NCBI RefSeq assembly: GCF_964332355.1
Contig: NZ_OZ201294.1
Span: forward strand, 1-64,000
Reading direction: 5' to 3'
Length of the DNA stretch: 64,000 nt
Origin: Imbroritus primus
Lineage (GTDB): Bacteria; Pseudomonadota; Gammaproteobacteria; Burkholderiales; Burkholderiaceae
The position numbers and the translations under genes were made by a program. Below are positions 34,420-43,102 of the stretch, piece by piece (position 1 is the first letter of the stretch; each line of letters starts with the position of its first letter). The notes beneath the pieces were generated by a model. It saw only the letters and a list, made by a program, of their open reading frames with translations. It was not told the origin of the DNA and searched no databases.

Positions 34420-36144
34420 TCATGCGGCTGGTATCGAGGGCTGCGCGGGCGCCTGTGCCGGTGCCTGCTCCTGGAGCGCCTGGAGGGTCGCATTGGCGCG
34501 GGTTTTCAATTCCAGCTTCTTGATTTTCTGGCTGCCGGTGAGCGGCCATTCGGTCACGAACTCGACGTAGCGTGGCGCCTTGTAGCTGGCGATGTTGTCC
34601 TTGCAATACCGGATGAGCGCTTCCGCGGAAACGTCAGCTGAGGCCAGCGTTTCCACGTAGGCATACGCTACTTCGCCAAGGCGGGCGTCTGGCACGCCGA
34701 CGACCACAGCCTGGCGGACACCGGGATAGGTCTGCAGGAATTCCTCGATCTCCTGCGTCGCGACGTTGAAGCCGCTGGGCTTGATCATCTCCTTCACGCG
34801 GCCGCGATAGATCAGGTAGCCGTCCGCATCGAGCTCGCCGAGGTCGCCGGTACGCAGCCAGCCTTCCGCATCGAAGGTCTTGGCGTTTTCGTCCGGCCGC
34901 TTGTAGTACCCGGGCATGACGGTATAGCCGGCCACGCGGATTTCGCCGACCTTGCCGGGCGGCAGGGCAGTTTCGGTATCGATGTCGACGATCCGTACCT
35001 GCACGCCGGCGCAGGGCCGGCCGTTGGTGTGCGCGCGTTTGTCGAGCGGGTCGTCATAGCGCGTGCGCGAGACGGCGTTGGTCGTTTCTGACATGCCGTA
35101 GGTGCCGATCATGTCATGCACGCCCAGGGTGTTGACGAGCCACAGAAACGAGGCCGTCGGCAGCGGTGCGCCGTAGCCGACCCGCAGGCTGGAGAGGTCA
35201 TGCGTATCGCGTGCGGGATATCCCTTCAGGTCCTGGACGATGGTGTCGACGAAGAAGCTCGCGGTGATGCGCTCGCGTTCGATGACCGTGCAGAAATTGT
35301 GGACATCGTAGGGATTGCTGTCGATGACCATGGTCGCACCTGATAACCAGAGCGCCAGCGTGTAGCCGGTGCCGGTGGCCGTGAATAGTGGCACGCTGGC
35401 GAGATAACGGTCTTTGGTATCGAAGCCGAAGCACCATGCTGCATAGGCATTGTTCTGCAGCAGCGGGCCGTGGCACACCATGGCGCCCTTGGGAAACGAG
35501 GTGGTGCCGGAGGTGTAGAGGATCTGCGCCACATCGCCCGGCTTGACGCTGGCCACACGCTGCTCCAGCACCCCGTCGTCGAGCAGTGCCTTGCCGGCCG
35601 CTTCGATGGCCGCAAACGACGTGATGCTGTCCGGCAGCGGCGTCGACTCGTCCGCCTGCAGACCAATCACGCGGCGCAGCTCAGGCATCTCCTTGCACTG
35701 CCACGCCCCTTGCGGCTGCGTGGCCAGGCCCGGCTCGAGGCGTTCGAGGATGTCGAGATAGCGCACGCCGCGCACCGCGCCGTGCTGCACGATCAGCGTG
35801 CGGGCATCGGACTGCGCCAGCACATAGCCGACATCCTTCTCGCGAAAGCGCGTGTTCACCGGCACCAGCACCGCGCCGATCATGGGAATGGCCCAGCGGG
35901 CCACGAGCCAGTCGGGCCGGTCGGCCATCCAGAGCGCGACGTGTTCGCCGGACTCGATGCCCTGGGCGATCAGCCCGCGGGCAAAGGCCCGCACGCGGTC
36001 GGCCAGCTGTGTAAAGCTGATGCGGTCAGCACCATAGACGACAGCCTCGCGGCTGCCGTATTCGCGCGACGCCCACAGCAGGGCATCGCCGAAGGTGCGT
36101 TCAACCCAGGGAAGGTCTTTGATTTCCAACGTGTTCTCCAGCAC
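34420..36144 (-). CDS. Acyl-CoA ligase A (AMP-dependent)
   Basis: This 574-residue adenylate-forming enzyme should activate a carboxylic acid to its CoA thioester. The AMP-binding loop YTSGTTSFPKGAM, the YGMSETTNA motif, GWLRTGDLGELD and the C-terminal Lys in TGSQKIKKLEL are all intact. It starts at a GTG with no clear ribosome site. Residues from PWVERTFGD to QNNAYA are identical to ligase B at 55536-57209, and the DNA of that stretch is nearly identical, after which the two diverge clearly. A perfect operator-like palindrome lies 50-75 bases upstream. It is divergent from a Bug receptor gene. Confidence 0.88.
   Translation of the reverse strand: MLENTLEIKDLPWVERTFGDALLWASREYGSREAVVYGADRISFTQLADRVRAFARGLIAQGIESGEHVALWMADRPDWLVARWAIPMIGAVLVPVNTRFREKDVGYVLAQSDARTLIVQHGAVRGVRYLDILERLEPGLATQPQGAWQCKEMPELRRVIGLQADESTPLPDSITSFAAIEAAGKALLDDGVLEQRVASVKPGDVAQILYTSGTTSFPKGAMVCHGPLLQNNAYAAWCFGFDTKDRYLASVPLFTATGTGYTLALWLSGATMVIDSNPYDVHNFCTVIERERITASFFVDTIVQDLKGYPARDTHDLSSLRVGYGAPLPTASFLWLVNTLGVHDMIGTYGMSETTNAVSRTRYDDPLDKRAHTNGRPCAGVQVRIVDIDTETALPPGKVGEIRVAGYTVMPGYYKRPDENAKTFDAEGWLRTGDLGELDADGYLIYRGRVKEMIKPSGFNVATQEIEEFLQTYPGVRQAVVVGVPDARLGEVAYAYVETLASADVSAEALIRYCKDNIASYKAPRYVEFVTEWPLTGSQKIKKLELKTRANATLQALQEQAPAQAPAQPSIPAA
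35441..36108 (-). repeat. 668-bp near-identical tract shared with ligase B (copy 1)
   Basis: It aligns without gaps to 55551-56218 on the opposite strand. Three mismatches were found by eye, all synonymous. Identity stops abruptly at both ends. Confidence 0.88.
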
Positions 36145-36191
36145 GGCGGTTGCCAGCCGTTGCGGTCAAATCGAAATTGATCCCTAAAGAA

Positions 36192-36218
36192 TGGTATCAA
36201 TTATACGAATTGATACCA
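36192..36218. promoter_or_regulatory. MocR-type operator candidate
   Basis: TGGTATCAATT-ATACG-AATTGATACCA is a perfect inverted repeat with 11-bp arms, and a half-site AATTGATCCC lies 33 bases to the left (36175). It sits between the divergent ligase A and Bug receptor genes. Related sequence occurs before the MocR regulator gene at 39668-39694. Confidence 0.65.
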
Positions 36219-36377
36219 AATTATCTAGGGGTTGCACCTATTTAATATGCGCGCAATCTTGGTATATTGCCCCGAAATGCTGCATTCGGCTTCTCGATTT
36301 TCCATCTCGCAGGTGGCCGGGCGAATCGGCGTCTGGCCACCTGCATCGTGCAAGGCACTCAGAACGGAGACTGTGGA

Positions 36378-37505
36378 ATGGACCAACGCGCTCAAGGCAG
36401 CATGCAACTGCATCAGACGGACCCACATACCGGGATCGGCATTATGACGACAGCGGGGGCGAGCCATGCCGCTAGCAGGACGCCGGCCAAGCCCGGCGAG
36501 CCGGTGCCGGCCCGGATGGCCACATGGGCCGCCCGGTGGGTGTGCATTGGCGCTGTGGTACTGGGCAGCCTCGGCCTTGCATGGTCTCCGGCCTACGCAG
36601 ACACGTATCCCAGCAAGCCGGTGAAGATCGTGGTGCCCGTGCCGCCCGGCGGCGCCAACGATATGCTGGCTCGCATCATCGGGCAGCAGTTGCAGCAACG
36701 CCTGGGCCAGGCATTCGTGATCGACAACAAGGGTGGCGCGAGCGGTGTGCTCGGCACCAACGAGGTCGCCAAGGCGGCACCCGATGGCTACACGCTGCTG
36801 CTGACCTATGGTGGCCCCGTCAGCTCCGGTCTTGCCCTGCTCAAGTCGGTCCCTTACCAGGCAGAACGCGATCTGGTGGCGGTATCGCGGATCGCCGAGG
36901 TCTACCAGGTGATGGTGGTGTCCCCCAAGCTCAACGTAAGCACGCTGAAGGATGTCGTGTCGCTGTGCCATGCCAAGCCCAATACGCTGAATGCATCCGT
37001 CAACGTGCCCGGTTCGATGGCGCACCTGCTGACAGCCAAGCTGGGCATGGACACCAAGTGCAAGTTCACCTCGGTGGCGTACAAGGGAACAGGCCCGGCC
37101 CTGAATGACCTGCTGGGCGGCCATGTCGATTTCACCATCGACACCTTCACCGCGCTGGTGCCGCATGTGAATGCCGGCAAGCTGAAGGCGGTAGCGGTTT
37201 CTTCGGCGCAGCGTGCGGAGCAGCTGCCCAATGTGCCATCGTTCAAGGAACTCGGCTACAAGGACCTGGAAGTGGCGACGTGGTTCGCATTGTTCGCGCC
37301 GGCCGCGACGCCGCCGGCCGTCGTGACGCGGCTGAACCGCGAGATGAACGAGATCCTGCAGATGAAGGAAGTGCGCAAGGCGATTGCCGACATGGGCGCC
37401 ACGCCGGCACAGCCCAATACCGTCGACGAGGCCAAGCAGTTCGTCCACGAGGAAGCAGTCAAGTGGGCCCGCGTGGTCCGGGAAGCCGGTATTGCTGCAA
37501 ACTGA
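36378..37505 (+). CDS. Bug-family solute receptor
   Basis: This 375-residue periplasmic receptor starts at 36378, where GGAG lies 8 bases before the ATG. That gives an unusually long N-terminal region before the hydrophobic signal helix (WVCIGAVVLGSLGLAW); a start at 36444 or 36516 is possible. The mature part begins near AYA-DTYPSKPVKIVVPVPPGG, the Bug/TctC signature, and keeps the GYTLLL and NVPSFKELGY segments. It probably captures the acid that ligase A activates (inference from position). No TctAB membrane genes are nearby. Confidence 0.88.
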   Translation: MDQRAQGSMQLHQTDPHTGIGIMTTAGASHAASRTPAKPGEPVPARMATWAARWVCIGAVVLGSLGLAWSPAYADTYPSKPVKIVVPVPPGGANDMLARIIGQQLQQRLGQAFVIDNKGGASGVLGTNEVAKAAPDGYTLLLTYGGPVSSGLALLKSVPYQAERDLVAVSRIAEVYQVMVVSPKLNVSTLKDVVSLCHAKPNTLNASVNVPGSMAHLLTAKLGMDTKCKFTSVAYKGTGPALNDLLGGHVDFTIDTFTALVPHVNAGKLKAVAVSSAQRAEQLPNVPSFKELGYKDLEVATWFALFAPAATPPAVVTRLNREMNEILQMKEVRKAIADMGATPAQPNTVDEAKQFVHEEAVKWARVVREAGIAAN

Positions 37506-37546
37506 CATTGGCGGCGCGCTGAAGCGGCTGGCACAGGGGAGATGAC

Positions 37547-38341
37547 ATGGTGAAGTACGGGCTGTCGGGAAAGGTCGCCTGGGTGGTCGGCGCGAGCGGT
37601 GCGGTGGGCCAGGCGGTCGCCGCGCTGCTGGCTGCCGAGGGTTGCCGCGTGGTGATCTCGTCGCGCAATGCCGAGCGCCTCGTGGCGCTGGCGGAACAAG
37701 TGCGTGCCAGTACCGGTGCCGATTGCCTGGCCTTGCCGATGGATATCACGCAGCGCGAAGCCGTGGACCGGACCGCCAATGAGATCGTGGCGCGGCATGG
37801 CCGCATCGATCTCCTGGTGAACACCACCACGGTGCCGCGCTTCGGCGATTTTCTCGAGTTGCCGGATGCAGCGTGGCAGGAAGTCTACGAGACCAAGTTC
37901 TTCGGCTACCTGAAGGTGATGCGCGCCGTCCTGCCGCATATGGCCAAGGCGCAGTACGGACGCATCGTCAACGTTTCCGGGCGCGGTGGCCACCAGCCGA
38001 CGCAGCCGGTGCACCTGCCCGGGATGACGGCGAACGCTGCCGTCAACCTGATGACCAAGGGGCTGGCCAACATGTATGGTGCCAGCGGCATCCGCATCAA
38101 CGTGGTGGCGCCCGGGCCGGTACGGTCGCAGCGCTACGATGCCATCCTGGCGGCCAGCAAGGCGCTGGGCGGCAGCGGCAGCCATGCGCCGGCGAGTGCG
38201 TTCAATACCCAGCCGCTGAGCGGTCAGCATGCGTTGCCGGAAGAGATTGCCGCGGCCGTGGCGTTTCTCTTGTCCGATGCCGCGAGCTTGCTGAATGGCA
38301 TCGTGATGCAGACGGATGGGGGCAGCACGGCCTCGCTGTAA
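37547..38341 (+). CDS. SDR-fold protein lacking the catalytic Tyr and Lys
   Basis: The 264-residue protein has the short-chain dehydrogenase fold with a dinucleotide loop VGASGAVGQAV near residue 15 and the conserved Ser in VNVSGRGG near 144. However, the YxxxK motif, expected in the helix that reads GMTANAAVNLMTKGLA, is replaced: Gly for Tyr and Asn for Lys. The NNAG motif is also altered to NTTT. It is therefore unlikely to be an ordinary oxidoreductase and may be a lyase, isomerase, binding protein or an enzyme with different chemistry. GGGGAG precedes the ATG. It follows the Bug receptor by 41 bases. Confidence 0.85.
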   Translation: MVKYGLSGKVAWVVGASGAVGQAVAALLAAEGCRVVISSRNAERLVALAEQVRASTGADCLALPMDITQREAVDRTANEIVARHGRIDLLVNTTTVPRFGDFLELPDAAWQEVYETKFFGYLKVMRAVLPHMAKAQYGRIVNVSGRGGHQPTQPVHLPGMTANAAVNLMTKGLANMYGASGIRINVVAPGPVRSQRYDAILAASKALGGSGSHAPASAFNTQPLSGQHALPEEIAAAVAFLLSDAASLLNGIVMQTDGGSTASL

Positions 38342-38396
38342 GGCGCCGCCACGAGGTACGTTATGGCGGGCCGTGAGGCGGTGCCGCCGTCAAAGG

Positions 38397-38423
38397 CATG
38401 GGGCAGCTCTGTGCTGCCCCATG
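38397..38423. terminator. Hairpin between convergent genes
   Basis: CATGGGGCAGC-TCTGT-GCTGCCCCATG is a perfect 11-bp stem with a 5-base loop, followed on + by TGTATTT. It lies between the SDR-like gene and the convergent flavoprotein gene and is probably a bidirectional terminator. Confidence 0.7.
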
Positions 38424-38428
38424 TGTAT

Positions 38429-39625
38429 TTACCGCTGTGTCGTCGAATCGAACTGCTCGCCCAGTGTGGCCAGTCCGAGCGTCTGCGCGGACTTGTCGTG
38501 CACCGCATGCAGGACATGCGTGTGCAAGTCGGCCAGGTACGTGGCCAGCGGATATTCCTCGAACAGCGAGGTGGATCCTGCCGCATGGATGATCTTGTGG
38601 GAGGCATTGAAGGCCATGTGCGCGGCTGTGGACTTGGCGGCGATCGACAGCAGCTCGGCCTGCACGATATCGCCTTCGGCCCACGCGGCAATCGCGCGGT
38701 GGAAGAGGGCGCGCGTCGCTTCCAGCTCGATGCGGATCTCGCCGGTGCGCAGGTGCAGGATGTTGTCCTTGGTGCGGCCCTTGAGCTTCATATAGTCGAT
38801 GAACCAGTCGAACATGCCCTCGGTGGCGCCAAGGTAGTTGGCGGCAAAGCCGAGGTGATAGCGCCCCTGCCAGCGGCCGCGCGGATATTCGCCGGGCTGG
38901 CCGAGGATCTGTTCGTCGGGCACGAAGACGTTGTCGAACACGATGATCGGGCTGTCTGCCGCGCGCATGCCGGCAGGACGGTACCAGGTGGGGTCAACGG
39001 TGATGCCTTCCATCTTGTCGTCGATCAGCATCATCAGATGGTTCTCGAGCGGATTGTCGACGCCGTCGATGGCGGCGGTGGCGATCATTGCGCCCATGTA
39101 GCTCGCATTGGTGGCGTAGTTTTTCTCGCCGGTCACACGCCAGCCGCCTTCCACGCGCTTGGCCTTGGTGTTGACCATGTACTGGCTGCGGCGCTTGGCT
39201 TCCGAGCCGACAAAGCCGATCAGGCGGCCATCGCGCAGCGCCGGCTTGAGGTAGCGGTCGATCTGGTATGGCGTACCGATTTTCTCGATGATCCAGGTGG
39301 CATGCATATGGACCTGGAAGCAATGCGCCGTGCTCGGGCAGCCATAGGCGAGCGTGCGGATCGCCTGCACATAGGTGGCCTTGTCGGCGTCGTCGAGGGT
39401 CGAGCCGGCGCCGCCGAGCGCCTCGCTGACGGCCGTGCGCAGCCAGCCGCGTGCATGCAGCTGTTCGATGTTGCGGATCGGCATGTCCCAGGTTTTTCCG
39501 CAGGCACGGCCGGTCGGCCGGAAATCGTCGATGACCAGCCGGCGGAGTTCCTGCATGCGCGGTGTCTGGGCCGCCTGTTCCGCGTCCAGAGCGGTGTACC
39601 GGTGAAGCGCTGAAGTCTGGGTCAT
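38429..39625 (-). CDS. Acyl-CoA-dehydrogenase-fold flavoprotein A, possibly a monooxygenase
   Basis: The 398-residue protein has the acyl-CoA dehydrogenase fold (GFVGSEAKRR near residue 150 and VTGEKNYATNASYMG near 178 fit the flavin and substrate loops). The C-terminal IYEGT-type segment that carries the catalytic Glu in true dehydrogenases is absent. In its place is AAGSTSLFEEYPLATYLADL, reminiscent of DszC/HsaA-type reduced-flavin monooxygenases. It is clearly paralogous to the protein at 61122-62291. A flavin reductase is encoded at 45223-45729. It could oxidise or hydroxylate a CoA thioester or a free acid; the choice is inference. AAAGGAGG precedes the ATG. Confidence 0.82.
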   Translation of the reverse strand: MTQTSALHRYTALDAEQAAQTPRMQELRRLVIDDFRPTGRACGKTWDMPIRNIEQLHARGWLRTAVSEALGGAGSTLDDADKATYVQAIRTLAYGCPSTAHCFQVHMHATWIIEKIGTPYQIDRYLKPALRDGRLIGFVGSEAKRRSQYMVNTKAKRVEGGWRVTGEKNYATNASYMGAMIATAAIDGVDNPLENHLMMLIDDKMEGITVDPTWYRPAGMRAADSPIIVFDNVFVPDEQILGQPGEYPRGRWQGRYHLGFAANYLGATEGMFDWFIDYMKLKGRTKDNILHLRTGEIRIELEATRALFHRAIAAWAEGDIVQAELLSIAAKSTAAHMAFNASHKIIHAAGSTSLFEEYPLATYLADLHTHVLHAVHDKSAQTLGLATLGEQFDSTTQR

Positions 39626-39667
39626 GCTGCCTCCTTTGGGATTGATTCTATTGTGATGTCATTCTTA

Positions 39668-39694
39668 TGGATCAATTGTCTTCAAATGATACCA
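39668..39694. promoter_or_regulatory. Second, imperfect copy of the MocR-type operator
   Basis: TGGATCAATT-GTCTTC-AAATGATACCA resembles the perfect palindrome at 36192-36218. It lies in the divergent gap between flavoprotein A and the MocR regulator; a further half-site, AACTGATACA, occurs at 39774. Confidence 0.5.
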
Positions 39695-39812
39695 TCTAAG
39701 TAAATCAATATTGGGAAATATCGCGCGGTGACGTTGGCTTTGCCCGCATCAGGCGGGCTGGGCAGGCCAGACGAACTGATACAATCGGTCATCAATCAAT
39801 ACGGGTAATGCT

Positions 39813-41207
39813 ATGTCGGGAAAGTGGGTACCAGACCTGTCGAGTGCGGTCGGTCCGAAGTATCTGGCGGTCGCGGGAGAGATCGCGCGCGCCATCGAGA
39901 GCGGAGAACTGGTGCCCGGCGACCAGTTGCCGCCGCAGCGCGATCTGGCTGAACAGCTGGGTGTGACGGTCGGCACGGTGAGCCGGGCGTATGCGCTCGC
40001 CCGCAAGCACAACCTGGTGTCGGGCGAGGTCGGGCGCGGAACGTTCATTACCGGCATGCCGACAGAGGTGGAAGCGCCACGCACCTTCTCCCCGCAGGCC
40101 GATGCGGTGATTGACCTGCAGTCATACAGCGCCGCCCCGACCGACCAGGGTAGCCTGCTGCTGTCCCGCGCGCTGGGCGAGCTGGCCGAGCGCGTCCTGA
40201 TGATGCCGCTGCACAAGTATCCCGCCAATATGGGTACGGAATCCCATCGCCAGGCCGGCGCCACGTGGATCCGGCGTAGCGGACTGGAAGCCGCGGCAAC
40301 GGATGTGCTGCCTACCTATGGCGCACAGGAGGCGCTGTCGATCTGTCTCGACGTACTTGCGCAACGTGGCGATACGGTACTGGCCGAGGCCATTACCTAC
40401 GCGGGCCTCAAATCGATGGCCGCGATCAAGGGGCTGCACCTGCAGCCGCTGGAGATGGATGACGAAGGCGTGACGCCGGAGGCGCTGGAGCGCGAGGCGA
40501 AGAAAACGCGCGCCCGCCTGCTGTATCTCCAGCCGACGGTGCACAACCCGACCACGCGCACGATGTCGGCGCGACGCCGTACCGAGATTGCGCGGATCAT
40601 CAAGAAGCACGATCTCGTGCTGATCGAGGACGATGCCGCGGTGAGCCCGCTGCGCGAGCGGCCGGCGCCGCTGAGCGCGCAACTGCCGGGCCGTGCGTGC
40701 TATATCACCAGCCTCTCGAAATTCATGAGTCCGGTCGTGCGCGTGGGCTATCTTCACACCAGCGGACCCATGCTGGGTGCGCTGGCGGATGCGTTGTATG
40801 CGAACCGCCTCGGGCCCTCGACCCTGAACCTGGAGCTGGCCACGTCACTGGTGCAATCACGTGCGGCGGAGACGCTGGCCGATGCCTATCTGGATGCCAT
40901 GGGCCGGTGCCTGGATACCGCGCGCGCCGTCTTCGCGCCCGACCAGTTCCGCGCCGCGCTCGGCAGCAATTACCTGTGGCTGAACATTCCCAGGGCGTGG
41001 AATGCCGACGAATTCGTGCGTGCCGCACGCCAGCAGGGGCTGGCGATTCCGTATCTCGACAACTTCCTGATCGACAGCCGGGCGGGCGACGTGGGCACGC
41101 GCATCACGCTTAATGCCGCGCTCGCGCCAGACATGCTCAAGACCTGCTTTGCCAAGCTGGCAACGCTGCTGGCGTCACGGCCAACGCGCTACAGCTCGGT
41201 GGTCTGA
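39813..41207 (+). CDS. MocR/GntR-family regulator with aminotransferase-like domain
   Basis: This 464-residue protein has an N-terminal GntR winged helix (about 15-80; GDQLPPQRDLAEQLGVTVGTVSRAY is the DNA-recognition region) joined to a fold type I aminotransferase domain that should bind pyridoxal phosphate through the Lys in SLSKFMSP near residue 308. MocR proteins use the PLP domain to sense amino acids, amines or vitamin B6. It is divergent from flavoprotein A and probably controls the ligase A module through TGATACCA-type sites (inference from shared motifs). Confidence 0.9.
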   Translation: MSGKWVPDLSSAVGPKYLAVAGEIARAIESGELVPGDQLPPQRDLAEQLGVTVGTVSRAYALARKHNLVSGEVGRGTFITGMPTEVEAPRTFSPQADAVIDLQSYSAAPTDQGSLLLSRALGELAERVLMMPLHKYPANMGTESHRQAGATWIRRSGLEAAATDVLPTYGAQEALSICLDVLAQRGDTVLAEAITYAGLKSMAAIKGLHLQPLEMDDEGVTPEALEREAKKTRARLLYLQPTVHNPTTRTMSARRRTEIARIIKKHDLVLIEDDAAVSPLRERPAPLSAQLPGRACYITSLSKFMSPVVRVGYLHTSGPMLGALADALYANRLGPSTLNLELATSLVQSRAAETLADAYLDAMGRCLDTARAVFAPDQFRAALGSNYLWLNIPRAWNADEFVRAARQQGLAIPYLDNFLIDSRAGDVGTRITLNAALAPDMLKTCFAKLATLLASRPTRYSSVV

Positions 41208-41395
41208 GCAGGGCTCTGCGGCGCAGCGCCGGTCGCCGCGCGGCATCGATTGCATCAGCCGCGGGCGGCCAACATGCGCGCTCGATGGGCGGTGGTCAGT
41301 CTGAGTGTCCGCATCAATCTGCAGATCTGTGCCTGGTACCGGTGCTGGCGATCGACCCCAGCGACCGGTTTCCGGTATGACCCGAGGCGGGTAGA

Positions 41396-43102
41396 TCAGG
41401 CCGTCGCCCTCGATGCAAGGTTGCGTACCGGTAGCAGATGTTCGACCATCTTGCGCAGCTGGAACTTCTGCACCTTGCCGGTCCCGGCGGTAACCGGCAG
41501 GCTCTCCACCGGCACCACGTGACGCGGTACCTTGTATGACGGCAGGTGCTCGCGCAGGAAGGCCAGAAAGGCGGCCTCGTCGAAGCTGTCCCGCGCAGCC
41601 CCGGACAGCACCACGCACGCCACACCGACCTGCCCCGCGACCGGATCGTCCTGGCCGAATACCGCCGTATCGACGACGTCCGGATGCTGCCGGACCACGG
41701 CTTCGACATCGGATGGCGAGATATTGAAACCGTTGGTCTTGTAGCCGTCGCTGTAGCGGTACAGGAAGCTGAGCCGCCCATCGTCGCGCACCACGCCGAA
41801 GTCGCCGGTGTGGAACCAGCCGTCCGTGTCCACCGCCTGCCGCGTTTCCTCAGGCTTGTTGTAGTACCCCTTCATGATGCAGTAGCCGCGCAGCTGGATT
41901 TCCCCCGGTGTGCCGGGGCCGCAGATCGCGCCGGTTTCCGGGTCGACGATGCGCAGCTCGATGCCGGGCAGCGGATGCCCCTGCGAGGTCATGCGCGCCT
42001 CGGCTGGATCGTCCCAGCGGTTGCGGACTGCGACCGTCGTCGATTCCGTGAGGCCATAGCCGATGATGGCGCCGGGAATACCCAGCTTGTCCGTCACCAG
42101 CTGGAAGATCGAGTGATCGAGCGACACCACGTTCGCCGTACGCATGGTCGCCAGCTTGCTGCGGACTTCCGCGTGCGGCAGCGCCTCCAGGGCCACGATC
42201 ATCGGCGGTAGCAGGTGCGTCATCGTGCAACGCTCCTGCGCGGCCAGGTCGAGAAATGCTTGCGGCGTGAAGCGCTCCATGACGACGATAGCGCCGCCGC
42301 GCGTCCAGAACGGTAGCACGCCGTTCATCATCGCCAGCGATCCGAACAACGGGATGGCCAGCAGCAGCCGGTCGTTTTCAGTCTGGTCCGTGTACATGCC
42401 GATGTCCCACGCCTTGCGGAACACCGAATGGGCGATCAGCGCGCCTTTCGGCAGGCCGGTGGTGCCCGATGAGTAGGAGATCAGCGCGGGCGCTTCCGGG
42501 TCCTCTGCCAGTGGCAGGGGACCGCTTTGGATGTCCTTGGCGTTTTCCGTCTCATCCGTGTCATCGGGCCGGGACCAGTCGAGCACATGCGGATGCGCTG
42601 TCGGATCGAGCGCGATCACCTGCTCGAGGGCTGGCAATTCGGCGCGGAACGAAGCGATGTCACCGATGAAATCCTTGAACGCTCCATCGCCCGGAACGAT
42701 GATCGCGCGGCTGTCGGACTGCGCAACCTGATAGGCCACCTCCTGGCCTTTGAGGCGCGTGTTGATGACCACGGCGAGCATGCCGATCTGCGCCGCGCCC
42801 AGCCAGTACCATAGAAACTCGGGCCGGTTGGGCATCCACAGCGCAAGCTTGTCGCCGGGCCGGAAGCCCGCGGCGAGCAGCCGTGCGGAGGCGCGATCGA
42901 TTTCCGCCAGCGCGGCATGGAACGTCCAGCGGCGCCCATCCATGACAAGTGCTTCGCGCTCACCGAATCGATCAGCGATGAGACGCAGCGACTGGCCATA
43001 GGTCAGGCCGATGAAAGGATTGGTTTCCACCTTGGCCGCGTTGGTTGTGTTGACCGTGGTGGCAGGAGTAGGGCGGGGTGCGGCCAAGTGCATGGCGTTC
43101 AT
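41396..43102 (-). CDS. Acyl-CoA ligase C (AMP-dependent)
   Basis: This protein of about 568 residues is an adenylate-forming ligase with SYSSGTTGLPKGALI near residue 200, YGLTESTTVAVRNR, DGWFHTGDFG and a C-terminal Lys in TGKVQKFQLR. It is a different subfamily from ligases A and B. The start is uncertain: the frame stays open to 43213, but that codon is TTG, so the ATG at 43102 (MNAMHLAAP) was chosen. A palindrome, ACAATTT-GCAA-AAATTGT, lies about 100 bases upstream. It may activate a fatty, branched or aromatic acid for the carboxylase branch encoded next to it. Confidence 0.87.
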   Translation of the reverse strand: MNAMHLAAPRPTPATTVNTTNAAKVETNPFIGLTYGQSLRLIADRFGEREALVMDGRRWTFHAALAEIDRASARLLAAGFRPGDKLALWMPNRPEFLWYWLGAAQIGMLAVVINTRLKGQEVAYQVAQSDSRAIIVPGDGAFKDFIGDIASFRAELPALEQVIALDPTAHPHVLDWSRPDDTDETENAKDIQSGPLPLAEDPEAPALISYSSGTTGLPKGALIAHSVFRKAWDIGMYTDQTENDRLLLAIPLFGSLAMMNGVLPFWTRGGAIVVMERFTPQAFLDLAAQERCTMTHLLPPMIVALEALPHAEVRSKLATMRTANVVSLDHSIFQLVTDKLGIPGAIIGYGLTESTTVAVRNRWDDPAEARMTSQGHPLPGIELRIVDPETGAICGPGTPGEIQLRGYCIMKGYYNKPEETRQAVDTDGWFHTGDFGVVRDDGRLSFLYRYSDGYKTNGFNISPSDVEAVVRQHPDVVDTAVFGQDDPVAGQVGVACVVLSGAARDSFDEAAFLAFLREHLPSYKVPRHVVPVESLPVTAGTGKVQKFQLRKMVEHLLPVRNLASRATA

